Assembly (NCBI GenBank): GCA_029959325.1
Contig: JASCPF010000006.1
Coordinates: forward strand, 24,996-88,995
Source of the DNA: Microbacteriaceae bacterium PS02068
Lineage (GTDB): Bacteria > Actinomycetota > Actinomycetes > Actinomycetales > Microbacteriaceae
Direction: 5' to 3'
Length of the DNA: 64,000 bases
How positions within the stretch are numbered: the first letter of the stretch is position 1; each line of letters opens with the position of its first letter. Of this stretch, positions 52,904-62,109 are shown piece after piece. The position numbers and the translations under genes are program-made. The notes beneath the pieces were generated by a model. That model was not told where the DNA came from. It made no database searches and was given only the letters and a program-made list of their open reading frames with translations.

Positions 52904-54625
52904 TTACGGCGCGGTCGACGTGGTCGGCGCGGGCTGAGGGGTGATCGTCGCGACGGACTGGGCCGACTTCGGCGACGTCCGCACGTTGTTCGACGAATCC
53001 TCGCATTCGACGAGGTAGTCCACGACGACCGTCCCGGATGCGCCGGCGATGATCACGGCCGGCTGCTGACCGATGAGGAAGGATGCCTGCGTCCCGCCGC
53101 CCGCCTCGAACGTGCCGCCCGAGACGGTGAACACGTAGTTGGTCGGCGTGAAGCCCGCGGGGCACGAATAGCCCTGCCACGTGGCGTTCAGCTTGCCACC
53201 GGCAGCCACCGAGGCGGCGCTCAGCGTCGGTGATCCCGGAGCGCTCATCGGGGTCTGTTCGGCGTAGACCGTCAGTGCGACCGCCGTGCTGGCGGGGACG
53301 TTTCCGCCGGTGGGGTTCGACTTGTACACCGTGCCGACCAACTCTGCGGAGGGGGCAGGATCACCGTCGGAGCAGGTCGCCTCGGCGGTGAAACCCGCGG
53401 CGGTGAGCGCGGCCTTCGCGGCGTCGCAGGTCAAGCCCTTGAGTGTGATCGCGCCGAGGTTGACGTCCTTGTCCGTCGGAGTCGGCGAGGGCGTCTTGGA
53501 CGGCGACGGCGCCTGGCTGGTCGTCGAGGGCCCGGGCTCGGGCTTGTCGCCCTGATTCGAGAGCAGGGCGAACACCGTGCCGCCGAGCACCAGCAGCAGC
53601 AGCACGATGAGAGCGACGAGCGGCCAGGTCCACGGGCTGCGCTTCTTCTTCTCACCCTCTTCGGCGCCGAGCGCCGCGGCGGGGGCCGCCGCGGCCGTCG
53701 GCAGGATGCGCGTCGTGTCCTCACCGGTGGGCGAGAGCAGCTGGGTGAGCTCGTCGACGGGCCGGGCGCCCGCGATCGCCGGGACGATCGCGACGGCGCC
53801 GGCGATGTCTCCGCGTCGCAGCGCTGTGGCGGCGCGCGCGACGGCAGACGCTGTCGCCGGGCGATCCTCGGGCTTCTTCGCGATCATGCACAGGACGAAG
53901 TTCCGCACCGGCTCGGCGATCGTCGCAGGCAGTGGCGGCGGGGCGTCGTTGATCTGCGCCATCGCGATCGCGACCTGCGACTCACCCGTGAAGGGGCGCT
54001 TTCCGGCGAGGCACTCGTACGCAACGATGCCGAGCGAGTAGATGTCGGTCGCGGGCGATGCCGCGTGGCCCGAGGCCTGCTCGGGCGAGAGGTACTGCAC
54101 CGTCCCCATGACCTGACCGGTCGCCGTGAGCGGCACCTGGTCGGCGATGCGTGCGATGCCGAAGTCGGTGATCTTCACGCGCCCGTCGGGCGTGATCAGC
54201 AGGTTGCCGGGCTTGATGTCGCGGTGCACGAGCCCCGCGGCGTGCGCGGCCTGCAGCGCTGCCGCGGTCTGGGCGACGATGTCGAGGGTCTTGTCGGTCG
54301 ACAGGGTGGTCTCGCGCTCGAGGATGGTCGACAGCGCTTCGCCGGGAACGAGCTCCATCACGAGGAAGGCCGAGCCGTTCTCTTCGCCGTAGTCGAAGAC
54401 GCTCGCGATGCCCTCGTGGTTGACGAGCGCGGCGTGGCGGGCCTCGGCGCGGAAGCGCTCGAGGAAGCCCGGGTCGCCCATGTACTCGTCTTTGAGGATC
54501 TTGATCGCGACCGTGCGGCCGATGACGTGGTCGGTGGCCTCCCAGACCTCGCCCATGCCGCCGATGGCGATCCTCGAGTCCAGCTCGTAGCGCCCGCCGA
54601 AACTCACACCCTGCGTCGGTCTCAT
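52904..54625 (-). CDS. pknA: Ser/Thr protein kinase PknA with extracellular PASTA and Ig-like parts
   Basis: 573 residues. The kinase domain (about 12-270) has [28 protein letters not shown] and [10 protein letters not shown] juxtamembrane linker is followed by a helix at about 340-362 ([18 protein letters not shown]). A Ser/Thr/Pro stretch, one PASTA-like repeat ([19 protein letters not shown]) and a beta-rich, two-cysteine domain follow ([19 protein letters not shown]...). Mycobacterial PknA lacks a large outer part, so this form is extended. The ATGA overlap with pbpA ties it to wall synthesis. Confidence 0.93.
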   Translation of the reverse strand: MRPTQGVSFGGRYELDSRIAIGGMGEVWEATDHVIGRTVAIKILKDEYMGDPGFLERFRAEARHAALVNHEGIASVFDYGEENGSAFLVMELVPGEALSTILERETTLSTDKTLDIVAQTAAALQAAHAAGLVHRDIKPGNLLITPDGRVKITDFGIARIADQVPLTATGQVMGTVQYLSPEQASGHAASPATDIYSLGIVAYECLAGKRPFTGESQVAIAMAQINDAPPPLPATIAEPVRNFVLCMIAKKPEDRPATASAVARAATALRRGDIAGAVAIVPAIAGARPVDELTQLLSPTGEDTTRILPTAAAAPAAALGAEEGEKKKRSPWTWPLVALIVLLLLVLGGTVFALLSNQGDKPEPGPSTTSQAPSPSKTPSPTPTDKDVNLGAITLKGLTCDAAKAALTAAGFTAEATCSDGDPAPSAELVGTVYKSNPTGGNVPASTAVALTVYAEQTPMSAPGSPTLSAASVAAGGKLNATWQGYSCPAGFTPTNYVFTVSGGTFEAGGGTQASFLIGQQPAVIIAGASGTVVVDYLVECEDSSNNVRTSPKSAQSVATITPQPAPTTSTAP

Positions 54626-56082
54626 CTGCCCAGCACCGCCTCTATGACTTTCTTCGCGATGGGGGCCGCGATCCCGTTGCTCGTGCCGGACTGCCCGAGC
54701 CCTCCGCCGTTCTCGATCATCACCGCGACGGCAACCTGGGGGTCCTCCGCCGGTGCGAACCCGGTGAACCAGAGGGTGTAGGGATCCCCCGGGTCGTGCT
54801 CCGCCGTGCCGGTCTTCCCCGCCACGTCGACGCCGTCTATTCTTGCACCGCTCGCTGCACCGTTGCTGACATTGGCGATCATCATGGTGGTCATCGTGCT
54901 GGCATCCGCCGCCGACAGCGCCCGACCGAATTCGGTGTTCTCGAATGTCTTCTGCACCGTGAGGTCAGGGGCGACGACCTGGTCGACCATCCGCGGGTTC
55001 ATGACGACACCGCCGTTGGCGATGCCCCCCGCGACCATCGCCATCTGCAGCGGCGAGGCCTTCACGTTGAACTGACCGAATCCGGTGAGGGCCGTCTGCG
55101 AGTCTTCGAGCGGGCCGGCCGGATAGGTGGATGCCGTGGTCTTCAGGGGGATGTCGAAGCTGTGGTCGAAGCCGTACTTCTCCGCCTCGGCGCGGATCGC
55201 GTCGTCGCCCAGGGCGACGGCGAGCTGCGCCATCGGGATGTTGCAGCTGAGTCGCAGCGCGGTCGCGATCGAGACGACATCGCCCGGCCCGCACGTGCCG
55301 CCGTCGAAGTTGCGGATCGTCGTCGACGTGCCCGGCAGCACGTAGGTTGCCGGGTTCGGGAACGTCGATTCGGGTGTGAAGTTTCCGGATGCCAGGGCGG
55401 CTGATGCGACCACGAGCTTGAACGTCGATCCGGGCGGGTTCAGGCTGTCGCCGGTCGCACGATTCCAGAGCGGCTTGTTCGGGTCGGCCAGCAGCTGGTC
55501 GTACGTGGCGTTCACCTCCTTCGCGCTGTGGGTCGCGAGGGTGTTCGTGTCGAAGCTCGGGCTGGTGGCCATCGCGAGCACGCGACCCGTCTTGGGCTCG
55601 TAGGCGACCACGGCGCCCTCGTACGAGCCGAGCGCGTCGTAGGCGGCCTTCTGCACAGCCGGGTCGAGCGTCAGCAGAACGTTCGACCCGCGCGGCGGCT
55701 GCCCGGTGATGATCTGGTCGACGCGGGAGAAGAACTGCGAGCCGGCGGTGCCCGACAGCTCGCTGTTCATCGCGCGTTCGATGCCGGTGGCCGAACCCAG
55801 CACCGGGTTGAGGTAGCCCGTCACGGGGGCCCACATCGCGGCATCCGCGTACTGCCGCTGCCAGCTGTAGATGTCGTCTGACGGCACCGACGTCGCGATG
55901 ACCTGGTCGCCGGCGATGATCGACCCGCGCTGCACCTCGAACGAGTCGTAGAGCGAGCGCCGGTTCTCGGAGTTGTCGGCGAGGTTTCCGGCCTGCACGA
56001 CCTGGATCCAGCTGGTCGAGCCGAACAGGGCGAGGAACATCACGAGCATGACGATGCTGAGACGGCGGAGCTCTTTCGTCAT
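54622..56082 (-). CDS. pbpA: Class B penicillin-binding protein (PbpA)
   Basis: A peptidoglycan transpeptidase, 486 residues with an N-terminal signal anchor ([15 protein letters not shown], about 8-22). Active-site motifs are present: [11 protein letters not shown] (Ser nucleophile, about 216-219), SCN in [12 protein letters not shown], and KTGTAEH near the C-terminus. It acts with the RodA/FtsW protein encoded immediately upstream; the stop of that gene overlaps this start by 4 bp. Confidence 0.95.
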   Translation of the reverse strand: MTKELRRLSIVMLVMFLALFGSTSWIQVVQAGNLADNSENRRSLYDSFEVQRGSIIAGDQVIATSVPSDDIYSWQRQYADAAMWAPVTGYLNPVLGSATGIERAMNSELSGTAGSQFFSRVDQIITGQPPRGSNVLLTLDPAVQKAAYDALGSYEGAVVAYEPKTGRVLAMATSPSFDTNTLATHSAKEVNATYDQLLADPNKPLWNRATGDSLNPPGSTFKLVVASAALASGNFTPESTFPNPATYVLPGTSTTIRNFDGGTCGPGDVVSIATALRLSCNIPMAQLAVALGDDAIRAEAEKYGFDHSFDIPLKTTASTYPAGPLEDSQTALTGFGQFNVKASPLQMAMVAGGIANGGVVMNPRMVDQVVAPDLTVQKTFENTEFGRALSAADASTMTTMMIANVSNGAASGARIDGVDVAGKTGTAEHDPGDPYTLWFTGFAPAEDPQVAVAVMIENGGGLGQSGTSNGIAAPIAKKVIEAVLGR

Positions 56083-57467
56083 CCGATCACCACCCGGGGC
56101 CTCGAGCGCACCGCATCAGAGATGCGCAGCAGCAGCGCGACGATGATCCAGTTCGCGATGAGCGACGAACCGCCGGCGGCGAGGAAAGGCGTCGTCAGGC
56201 CGGTCAGCGGGATCACGCGGGTGACGCCGCCGACCATGATGAACACCTGCAGGGCGAGCGTGAACGAGAGGCCGGTCGCCAGCAGCTTGCCGAAGTCATC
56301 CTGCCCGGCCATGCCGATGCGCAGACCACGACTGGTGAACACCATGTAGAGGCAGAGGATCGCGAACACGCCGACGAGGCCGAGCTCTTCGCCGAGGCTC
56401 GGGAAGATGTAGTCGCTCTGCGATAGCGGGGTGAGCCCCGGCCGTCCGCGCCCGAGGCCGGTGCCGAGCAGCCCGCCCTGGGCGAGCCCGAAGATGCCGC
56501 TCACGAGCTGGTAGCTCGAGCCGTTGACCGTCTCGGGATCGAACGGGTGCAGCCAGTTCGTGAAGCGCGCCTGCACGTACGGCAGGATCGTCGTCGCGAT
56601 GGCGACGCCGGCCGCGACGAGCGTGATGCCGAGGACGACCCAGCTCGTCTTGCCGGTCGCGATGTAGAGCATCGCGACGAACATGCCGAAGATCAGCATT
56701 CCGGTGCCGAGGTCGCGCTGCAGCACGATGATGCCCATCGCGCCCGCCCACAGCAGCAGCAGCGGACCGAGTTCGCGCGGGCGCGGCCACGTCATGCCGA
56801 GGAAGCGCGTGCCGACCGACGTGAGCGCGTCGCGGGTGCGCACGAGGTACCCCGCGAAGAAGATCGCGAGGCAGATCTTGGCGAGCTCACCGGGCTGGAA
56901 CGAGAAGATGCCGCCGATCGAGATCCAGACGTCGGCGCCCGCATCGGTGCCGAGGCCCGGAACGAACGGCAGCAGGAGCAGCAGGATGCCGGCAAAGCCG
57001 AACACGTACGTGTAGCGCAGCAGCACGCGGTAGTTGCGCAGGAAGATCACGATCGCGACGGCCGCGCCGATCGCGATGACGAGCCAGACGAGCTGCCGCG
57101 TCGAGAGCGCCTCCCAGCCCGAGACCTTCTTCTCTATGTCGATGCGGTAGATCATCGCGAGGCCGAGGCCCGACAGCAGCGTCGCGATCGGCACGACGAA
57201 CGGGTCGGCCTGCTGCGCGCGGTAGCGCAGCACGATGTGCAGGCCGAGCACCAGAACGGTGAGACCGCCGCAGTAGTACAGGAACGTCCAGTCGATCGCC
57301 CCGACGGCGCCGAGCTGCACGAGCGCGACCATCGCGCCGTTGATGACGAACGCGAACAGCAGCAGGGCGAGCTCGCGGTTGCGCTGCGTCTGCGGCAGCC
57401 GCAAGCGCCGCAGCGCCTTCACGACGGTGGTGTCGGTCGTCACGATGCCGGTGTGGGTGTCGGTCAC
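56079..57467 (-). CDS. rodA: RodA/FtsW family peptidoglycan glycosyltransferase
   Basis: A SEDS polymerase that builds glycan strands from lipid II together with a class B PBP. 462 residues from GTG 57467, in a GTGA overlap with pstP. About 12 membrane helices are visible. Family marks are SIGGIFSFQPGELAKICLAIFFAGY, QRDLGTGMLIFG, and GLTTPFLAAGGSSLIANW near the end (read in parts). The longer upstream frame lies in pstP and is rejected. Confidence 0.95.
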   Translation of the reverse strand: MTDTHTGIVTTDTTVVKALRRLRLPQTQRNRELALLLFAFVINGAMVALVQLGAVGAIDWTFLYYCGGLTVLVLGLHIVLRYRAQQADPFVVPIATLLSGLGLAMIYRIDIEKKVSGWEALSTRQLVWLVIAIGAAVAIVIFLRNYRVLLRYTYVFGFAGILLLLLPFVPGLGTDAGADVWISIGGIFSFQPGELAKICLAIFFAGYLVRTRDALTSVGTRFLGMTWPRPRELGPLLLLWAGAMGIIVLQRDLGTGMLIFGMFVAMLYIATGKTSWVVLGITLVAAGVAIATTILPYVQARFTNWLHPFDPETVNGSSYQLVSGIFGLAQGGLLGTGLGRGRPGLTPLSQSDYIFPSLGEELGLVGVFAILCLYMVFTSRGLRIGMAGQDDFGKLLATGLSFTLALQVFIMVGGVTRVIPLTGLTTPFLAAGGSSLIANWIIVALLLRISDAVRSRPRVVIG

Positions 57468-58696
57468 GGCGATCCTCCCCCGCCCAACGACGCGACGATC
57501 GCCTGCGCGTCGGCGAGCGAGCGCGCCGAGATGGTCTCCTGCACCGCGAGGCGCTGATAGAACGGCAGATCGGCGAGCAGGATGCCGGTGTCGTGGTACG
57601 GCGTGGACAGCGGAATCGGACCGAGGTCTTGCTGGATGCCGCGGTAGATGACGACCGAGTTGTCGTCGGCCCCGACGAAATAGCGCGTCTGCGTCCAGCT
57701 GTAGGCGCCGAGGGCTGCCGCGAGGAGGGCCCCGATCACGACGACGAACCCGACGATCCACCAGACGCGACGCCGACGTGCGCGGCGACGGTCCTCTTCG
57801 ATGAGCTCTTCGAGGAACTCGGGCGCGGGCTCGAAGTGGGACGGCTCGTTCGCGGCACCGCGGTTCGGGTGCAGCCAGCTGGTGCGCCCGGGCCGCGCGG
57901 CGGGAACCTCGATGCCCTGCGGGTTCGACGCCGATCCGACGATCGTCGGCGTGCCGCTGAACATCGGGTGGCTGCCGCCCACGTCGACGATCACGATGGT
58001 CACGTTGTCGGGGGCCCCGGCATCCAGCGCCTGTTTCAGCAGCAGATCGGCCGTGCGCCCGGGCGGAAGGTGGTTCGAGAGCACCTTGCCCGTGTGCGCG
58101 TCATCGACGACACCGCAGAGGCCGTCGGAGCAGAGCAGCCAGCGGTCGCCGGGCTGCGTCGGCATGATGAACGTGTCGATCTCGGGATCGGGATCCATGT
58201 CGCCGAGCACGCGCATGAGCACCGAGCGACGCGGGTGGTAGCGCGCCTCTTCGGGGGTGATGCGGCCCGAGTCGACGAGGCGCTGCACGAAGGTGTGGTC
58301 GGTCGTGATCTGGGTGAGCGCGTCGTCGCGGTAGAGGTAGATGCGCGAGTCGCCGATGTGCGCGATCACGGCGTAGTCGTCGACCATGTCCAGCGCACTG
58401 ACGGTCGTTCCCATGCCGGCGAGCTCGGGGCGCTCGGCGACCGTGTCGATCAGCAGGGTCGCGGTGGAGGTGATGGCCTCCTGCAGGGCGCGCTCGGCCT
58501 CGGCGGTCGTCGTGAACGGGCTGTCGAGCTCGCGCAGGCGGTGCACGGCGATGCTGGATGCCACGTCACCGCCCGCGTGCCCGCCCATGCCGTCGGCGAC
58601 GACGAACAGGTTCGAGCCGCTGTAGCCCGAATCCTGGTTGTTGGAGCGCACCTTCCCGGTATGGGAGATGGCGACACTCGACCCCTCGAAGACCAT
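57464..58696 (-). CDS. pstP: PP2C-type Ser/Thr phosphatase PstP
   Basis: It dephosphorylates PknA, PknB and their targets. The product is 410 residues. The PP2C domain (about 1-240) has the metal-binding VADGMGGHAGGDVAS, GTTVSALDMVDD, AHIGDSRIYLYRD, LLCSDGLCGVVDD and DNVTIVIVD. A linker and one membrane helix (about 312-334, VWWIVGFVVVIGALLAAALGAY) lead to a short extracellular tail of about 70 residues. It follows fhaB by 12 bp. Confidence 0.95.
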   Translation of the reverse strand: MVFEGSSVAISHTGKVRSNNQDSGYSGSNLFVVADGMGGHAGGDVASSIAVHRLRELDSPFTTTAEAERALQEAITSTATLLIDTVAERPELAGMGTTVSALDMVDDYAVIAHIGDSRIYLYRDDALTQITTDHTFVQRLVDSGRITPEEARYHPRRSVLMRVLGDMDPDPEIDTFIMPTQPGDRWLLCSDGLCGVVDDAHTGKVLSNHLPPGRTADLLLKQALDAGAPDNVTIVIVDVGGSHPMFSGTPTIVGSASNPQGIEVPAARPGRTSWLHPNRGAANEPSHFEPAPEFLEELIEEDRRRARRRRVWWIVGFVVVIGALLAAALGAYSWTQTRYFVGADDNSVVIYRGIQQDLGPIPLSTPYHDTGILLADLPFYQRLAVQETISARSLADAQAIVASLGGGGSP

Positions 58697-58708
58697 GCGC
58701 GAGTCCGG

Positions 58709-59254
58709 CTATTTCCGCAGCTCGAAGGTCGTCGCGCCGACCTTGATCGGGGCGCCGACGCGCACCGGCACGGGGCTCGCGACGCGTGTGCCGTCGTGCC
58801 AGGTGCCGTTGGTCGAGTCGAGATCCTGCAGCATCCACTGATCGCCCCACAGCAGCAGGCGGGCGTGGTGGCTCGATGTGTAGTCGTCGCGGATGACGAG
58901 CCCCGACTCGCTGGAGCGGCCGATCGTGAGGGGCTCCCCCGCCAGCGGCAGTTCGAGGCCGGCCTTCGGGCCGCTCGTGATGACGATGCGCGAGACGGCG
59001 TCGCGGGTGGCCTTCTGCGGCCCGCTCGGAGTCGTGGCGCGGGCGGGCGCGGGGGCCGGGGCGATCGGTGCCGTCGCCGCCGACGGTGTGGGTGCCGCTG
59101 GCGCGGGGGCTGCTGCTGCGGGCGCCGGGTCGGCCAGCTTGCGCACCTTCACGCCGAACAGATCGGCGCGCAGCGAGTACACGACCGCGAAGACGAAGAA
59201 CCACAGCAGGATCAGGAACCCGACCTGCAGCAGCAGCAGGGTCAGTTCGCTCAC
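58709..59254 (-). CDS. fhaB: FHA-domain membrane protein FhaB
   Basis: 181 residues from GTG 59254, overlapping the fhaA stop (GTGA). The N-terminal membrane helix is at about 4-26 (LTLLLLQVGFLILLWFFVFA). An Ala/Pro-rich linker follows (about 43-72), then the FHA domain (about 85-180) with LTIGRSSESGLVI, SSHHARLL and DLDSTNGTWHDG. FHA domains bind phosphothreonine on kinases and their targets. In mycobacteria FhaB is linked to PknB and RodA/PbpA. Confidence 0.94.
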   Translation of the reverse strand: MSELTLLLLQVGFLILLWFFVFAVVYSLRADLFGVKVRKLADPAPAAAAPAPAAPTPSAATAPIAPAPAPARATTPSGPQKATRDAVSRIVITSGPKAGLELPLAGEPLTIGRSSESGLVIRDDYTSSHHARLLLWGDQWMLQDLDSTNGTWHDGTRVASPVPVRVGAPIKVGATTFELRK

Positions 59255-59982
59255 GAGAGGTCGCCGATCCCGAAGGCACGCGTCGCGTCGGATGCCGAGG
59301 TCGTCGGCCGGGGCGGCGTCGCCTGGGCGATCACGTGGAACGCGATGTCGGTGCGGCCGATCGTGACGACCGAGTCGGGGGGCAGTGGCGCCTCGGTGAT
59401 CTTGCGCCCGTCGAGGGTCGTGCCGTTGGTCGAGCCGAGGTCGCGCACCATGGCGCGCTCGCCGTCCCACAGGATCTCGACGTGCTTGCGGCTCGTGCCG
59501 GCGTCGGCGATCGTGATGTCGGCGTCGCTGCCGCGCCCGATCACCGTGCGGCTCTTGCGGAGCGGGTGACGTTTGCCCTCGACATCGACGACGCCGCGCC
59601 ACGACACCGTGCCCGCCGCGGTCTGCGAGACGATGCGCAGCGTGCCGGTCGGAAGCTGGTCGTCGCCTGCGAGTGCGATCGAGACGGGCCCGGCGAAGCT
59701 GAAGCCCTGCGCCTTCGCGTGCTTCTCGACGAGCGTGAGCAGCTCGTCGTCGAGGGTCGAGCCGAGCGAGCGCATGCGCTCGAGGTCAGCCGCAGACATC
59801 CGCACCTCGAACGCATTGGGCGCGAGGATGCGATCGCGGCTGACGACGGCGGCCTTGGCATCCAATTCGGTGCGAAGCGCCGCGGCGATCTCCACCGGTT
59901 GGATGCCGCTGCGGAAGGACTTGGCGAACGCGCTGTTGACGGCGCGTTCGAGTCCCTTCTCGAAGCTGTCAAGTAGTCCCAC
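59251..59982 (-). CDS. fhaA: DUF3662/FHA protein FhaA
   Basis: 243 residues from GTG 59982, with a perfect AGGAG 5 nt upstream. The N-terminal DUF3662 domain (about 1-125; GLLDSFEKGLERAVNSAFAK) is followed by a short linker. The C-terminal FHA domain (about 145-225) has TVIGRGSDADITI, SRKHVEILW and DLGSTNGTTLDG. It is the first gene of the envelope kinase operon. In mycobacteria FhaA binds the MurJ homolog; here murJ is at 25464-27074. Confidence 0.94.
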   Translation of the reverse strand: MGLLDSFEKGLERAVNSAFAKSFRSGIQPVEIAAALRTELDAKAAVVSRDRILAPNAFEVRMSAADLERMRSLGSTLDDELLTLVEKHAKAQGFSFAGPVSIALAGDDQLPTGTLRIVSQTAAGTVSWRGVVDVEGKRHPLRKSRTVIGRGSDADITIADAGTSRKHVEILWDGERAMVRDLGSTNGTTLDGRKITEAPLPPDSVVTIGRTDIAFHVIAQATPPRPTTSASDATRAFGIGDLS

Positions 59983-60014
59983 GGGGCTCCTCAGGCTTAC
60001 CGGTCGGTGCGTAC

Positions 60015-60020
60015 ATGCTA
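60015..60020 (-). promoter_or_regulatory. Possible -10 element of the fhaA-pknB operon
   Basis: TAGCAT on the minus strand, 33-38 nt upstream of the fhaA start. No good -35 hexamer is seen. The gap 59983-60128 is shared with the divergent tRNA-Leu promoter. Confidence 0.35.
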
Positions 60021-60066
60021 GTTGCACAGCCTGAAAGGCACCGCCAGACCCGGCGGGTGCAAGCGG

Positions 60067-60096
60067 TTCGGTCGGCGAGGGCGCGCGTGATATCCT
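60067..60096 (+). promoter_or_regulatory. Probable tRNA-Leu promoter
   Basis: TTCGGT (60067-60072), 18-bp spacer, TATCCT (60091-60096), 33 bp before the tRNA. Confidence 0.5.
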
Positions 60097-60128
60097 CGGG
60101 AAGTTGAGTCGGCAGTGATGTCGGCCCT

Positions 60129-60212
60129 GCGCGAGTGGCGGAATAGGTAGACGCGCTGGCTTCAGGTGCCAGTGCCCGCAAGGGCGTGGGGGTTCAAGTC
60201 CCCCCTCGCGCA
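60129..60212 (+). tRNA. tRNA-Leu (anticodon CAG)
   Basis: 84 nt with a long variable arm, as expected for leucine. Acceptor arms GCGCGAG/CTCGCGC pair perfectly. The anticodon loop TTCAGGT carries CAG, and the T-arm has GGTTCAAGTCC. CCA is not encoded. Confidence 0.97.
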
Positions 60213-60238
60213 CAGATGTGATGTCTCAGGACATCGTG

Positions 60239-60278
60239 AACGGATGAACCCCCGGCTGCGGGGGTTCATCCGTTTTTT
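60239..60278 (+). terminator. Strong terminator after tRNA-Leu
   Basis: ACGGATGAACCCCC pairs perfectly with GGGGGTTCATCCGT across a 6-nt loop, followed by TTTTTT. Textbook intrinsic terminator. Confidence 0.92.
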
Positions 60279-60312
60279 CGTTGGTACGTGGTCGCACTGA
60301 GAGACTTGAGCC

Positions 60313-60705
60313 GTGGCGGGCTTTCATCATGTCGAGGTGTGGGTCGCGGATCTCGCCGAGGCCCGCGCCGAGTGGGGCTGGCTGCTGGCGGAAGTGGGCT
60401 TTCACCGCGAGGGCGAGTGGTCCGAGGGCGAGTCGTGGTCGGCCGGCGGCCCCTACCTCACTCTGACGACGTCGCCGAATACATCGGGGCCCACCCATGA
60501 CCGCCGCGCGCCCGGGGTGAACCACCTCGCGTTCGGGGTCGGCGCGCCCTCGCGAGTGGACGCGATCATGGCGGCCGCGGCCGAGCACGGCTGGCATCCG
60601 CTCTATCACGATCGCTACCCGCACGCGGGCGGACCGGACTACTACGCCGGCTGGCTGGAGAACTCCGCCGGCTTCAAAGCGGAGATCGTCGCGGACGACG
60701 ACTGA
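60313..60705 (+). CDS. VOC (glyoxalase/bleomycin-resistance superfamily) protein
   Basis: 130 residues from GTG 60313. The beta-alpha-beta-beta-beta units of the VOC fold are visible: FHHVEVWVADLAEARAEWGWLL, then VNHLAFGVG, then YAGWLENSAGFKAEIV. Candidate metal ligands are His 6, His about 72 and Glu near the end. The superfamily includes lyases, dioxygenases and antibiotic-binding proteins; no substrate can be assigned. It is convergent with the GntR gene. Confidence 0.85.
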   Translation: MAGFHHVEVWVADLAEARAEWGWLLAEVGFHREGEWSEGESWSAGGPYLTLTTSPNTSGPTHDRRAPGVNHLAFGVGAPSRVDAIMAAAAEHGWHPLYHDRYPHAGGPDYYAGWLENSAGFKAEIVADDD

Positions 60706-60716
60706 GCGGTGTGCGC

Positions 60717-61358
60717 TCAGGCCACGCCGTGCAGGTATCGCAACGTCTGCTCTGCGCCGTCGGCGTCGCGGGCGGCGATGCAATCGCGCAGTTGCACGTA
60801 CGCCTCTGCCCGCGCAATCGGGCCGGTCAGGAACGGGACCCAGCCGCTCAGGTTCCGCTGGATCGCGAACGACGCTTCTTGGATGATGCCGATGACGACG
60901 GAGTTCCCGGTCGCCATCGTGACGCCCTCGAAGAAGGCGAAGGATGCCCCGAACAGCGCCCGCACGTCCTGGCGGCGCGAGCTGTCGATCAAGGCATCCA
61001 TCGCGGTGATCATCGACGCCAGCTCGGCGTCGTCGCACCGCTGCAGGGCGATGCGCAGTGCAGCGCCCATGAGGTAGATGGCGAACTCCGCGGTCTCTTG
61101 CCGGATCGTCTCGCTCGGCTCCGACACACGGGTGTACCGACCGACGGCGACCTCGACGAGCCCGAATCGCTCGAGCCTCTGCAGGGCCTCACGAATCGGG
61201 GTCCGTGAGACGCCGAGCTGGGCGGCGAGGTCGACATCGCGCAGTCGAAAGCCGGGGGGAAGGGTGCCATCGAGGATGGCGGCACCGATACGTGCATAGA
61301 CCTCATCGCTGAGGATTGCCGTGGCGGTGACATCTATCGGGGGGAGAGGGATGTTCAC
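60717..61358 (-). CDS. GntR family transcriptional regulator (FCD/FadR type)
   Basis: 213 residues from GTG 61358. The winged helix (about 15-75) has GFRLRDVDLAAQLGVSRTPIREALQRLE, read in parts. A helical effector domain (FCD-like, about 80-205) with ASMITAMDALID follows. Such regulators usually control a nearby catabolic operon, but none is adjacent, so the target is unknown. The 386-bp gap upstream may hold its own operator. Confidence 0.9.
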   Translation of the reverse strand: MNIPLPPIDVTATAILSDEVYARIGAAILDGTLPPGFRLRDVDLAAQLGVSRTPIREALQRLERFGLVEVAVGRYTRVSEPSETIRQETAEFAIYLMGAALRIALQRCDDAELASMITAMDALIDSSRRQDVRALFGASFAFFEGVTMATGNSVVIGIIQEASFAIQRNLSGWVPFLTGPIARAEAYVQLRDCIAARDADGAEQTLRYLHGVA

Positions 61359-61744
61359 TGCAGAAATTTTACGAGACGCTTCTGTGAAACCGAGACTCAA
61401 GCACCGTGAAATCGGGTATCGCACGGCTCGCGTTCAGCACCTTCGCGGCATCCGGTCGTGGCATCCATTCACGGCGGATTCTCACGATGAACCCCCTGCC
61501 ACATTCCGCGATACATCGGTAGGGTTGGCGCTGTCACGCTCAGCGTGACCTATCCGGGGGGATCCGTCGACGCCCGGGCGATGCGCACAGCGCAGACGCC
61601 CGGGCGTCGAATGGTTAACGAGCAGACGGCGTGCAACGTTTGTGTCACACCTTTCGGTCACAATGAGGCGCAATGTCGCTCGCACGGCTACCGTGGTAAT
61701 TGTCGGCGCGCCTGCGTCGGCATCGCACGTACGTAAGGCAGTTC
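61359..61744. promoter_or_regulatory. GntR-csp intergenic region
   Basis: A 386-bp gap without a clear gene, holding the divergent promoters of the GntR and cold-shock genes. The best structure is GTCACGCT-C-AGCGTGAC (61533-61549), a perfect 8-bp dyad about 200 bp upstream of csp. Two GGCATCC words lie at about 61448 and 61463. The csp mRNA leader is probably long, as in other cold-shock genes, but I see no canonical cold-box. Confidence 0.45.
61533..61549. promoter_or_regulatory. Perfect 17-bp dyad upstream of csp
   Basis: GTCACGCT and AGCGTGAC around a single C. The size and symmetry suit a dimeric regulator such as the adjacent GntR protein, but GntR sites often contain a GT...AC core that is only partly met here. 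Confidence 0.4.
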
Positions 61745-61951
61745 ATGGCAACGCAGGGCACCGTCAAGTGGTTCAACTCGGAGAAGGGCTTCGGGTTCAT
61801 CGCTCCCGATGAGGGCGGCGCAGACGTCTTCGCTCACTACTCCGCCATCGAGTCGAGCGGCTACCGCTCCCTCGAGGAGAACCAGCGCGTCGAGTTCGAG
61901 ATCGCCCAGGGCCCCAAGGGCCTGCAGGCGGAGAACATCCGACCCATCTGA
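61745..61951 (+). CDS. Cold-shock domain protein
   Basis: A 68-residue single cold-shock domain that binds RNA and single-stranded DNA. RNP1-like KGFGFIAP and RNP2-like VFAHYSAI are present in the standard positions, after [12 protein letters not shown]. The sequence is close to actinobacterial CspA proteins. A strong terminator follows 5 bp after the stop. Confidence 0.96.
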   Translation: MATQGTVKWFNSEKGFGFIAPDEGGADVFAHYSAIESSGYRSLEENQRVEFEIAQGPKGLQAENIRPI

Positions 61952-61956
61952 TCTGA

Positions 61957-61990
61957 TGACGGCCCGCGTTCGCGCGGGCCGTCATTCTTC
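61957..61990 (+). terminator. Terminator after csp
   Basis: TGACGGCCCGCG pairs with CGCGGGCCGTCA around TTCG, followed by TTCTTC. A stable hairpin with a UUCG-type loop. Confidence 0.85.
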
Positions 61991-62073
61991 TCAGATGCGA
62001 TCCTTCGGGATCGCCGTCCGCTATGCGGACACGACGTCGTAGCCCTGCGGGGATGCGGCGTCTTCGGCGTGCC

Positions 62074-62109
62074 CGGACGTCACTCTTCGTCCGGACGTCA
62101 CTCTTCGTC
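62074..62109 (-). repeat. 18-bp direct duplication at the HAD gene end
   Basis: CGGACGTCACTCTTCGTC occurs twice in tandem (62074-62091, 62092-62109). The second copy contains the stop codon and last codons of the HAD gene, so the 3' end of the gene is duplicated downstream of itself. Confidence 0.85.

Noticed and set aside
62098..62109. Frameshift or truncation of the HAD phosphatase
   Set aside because: All four HAD motifs and a normal length are present; only the last few codons are involved in the duplication.
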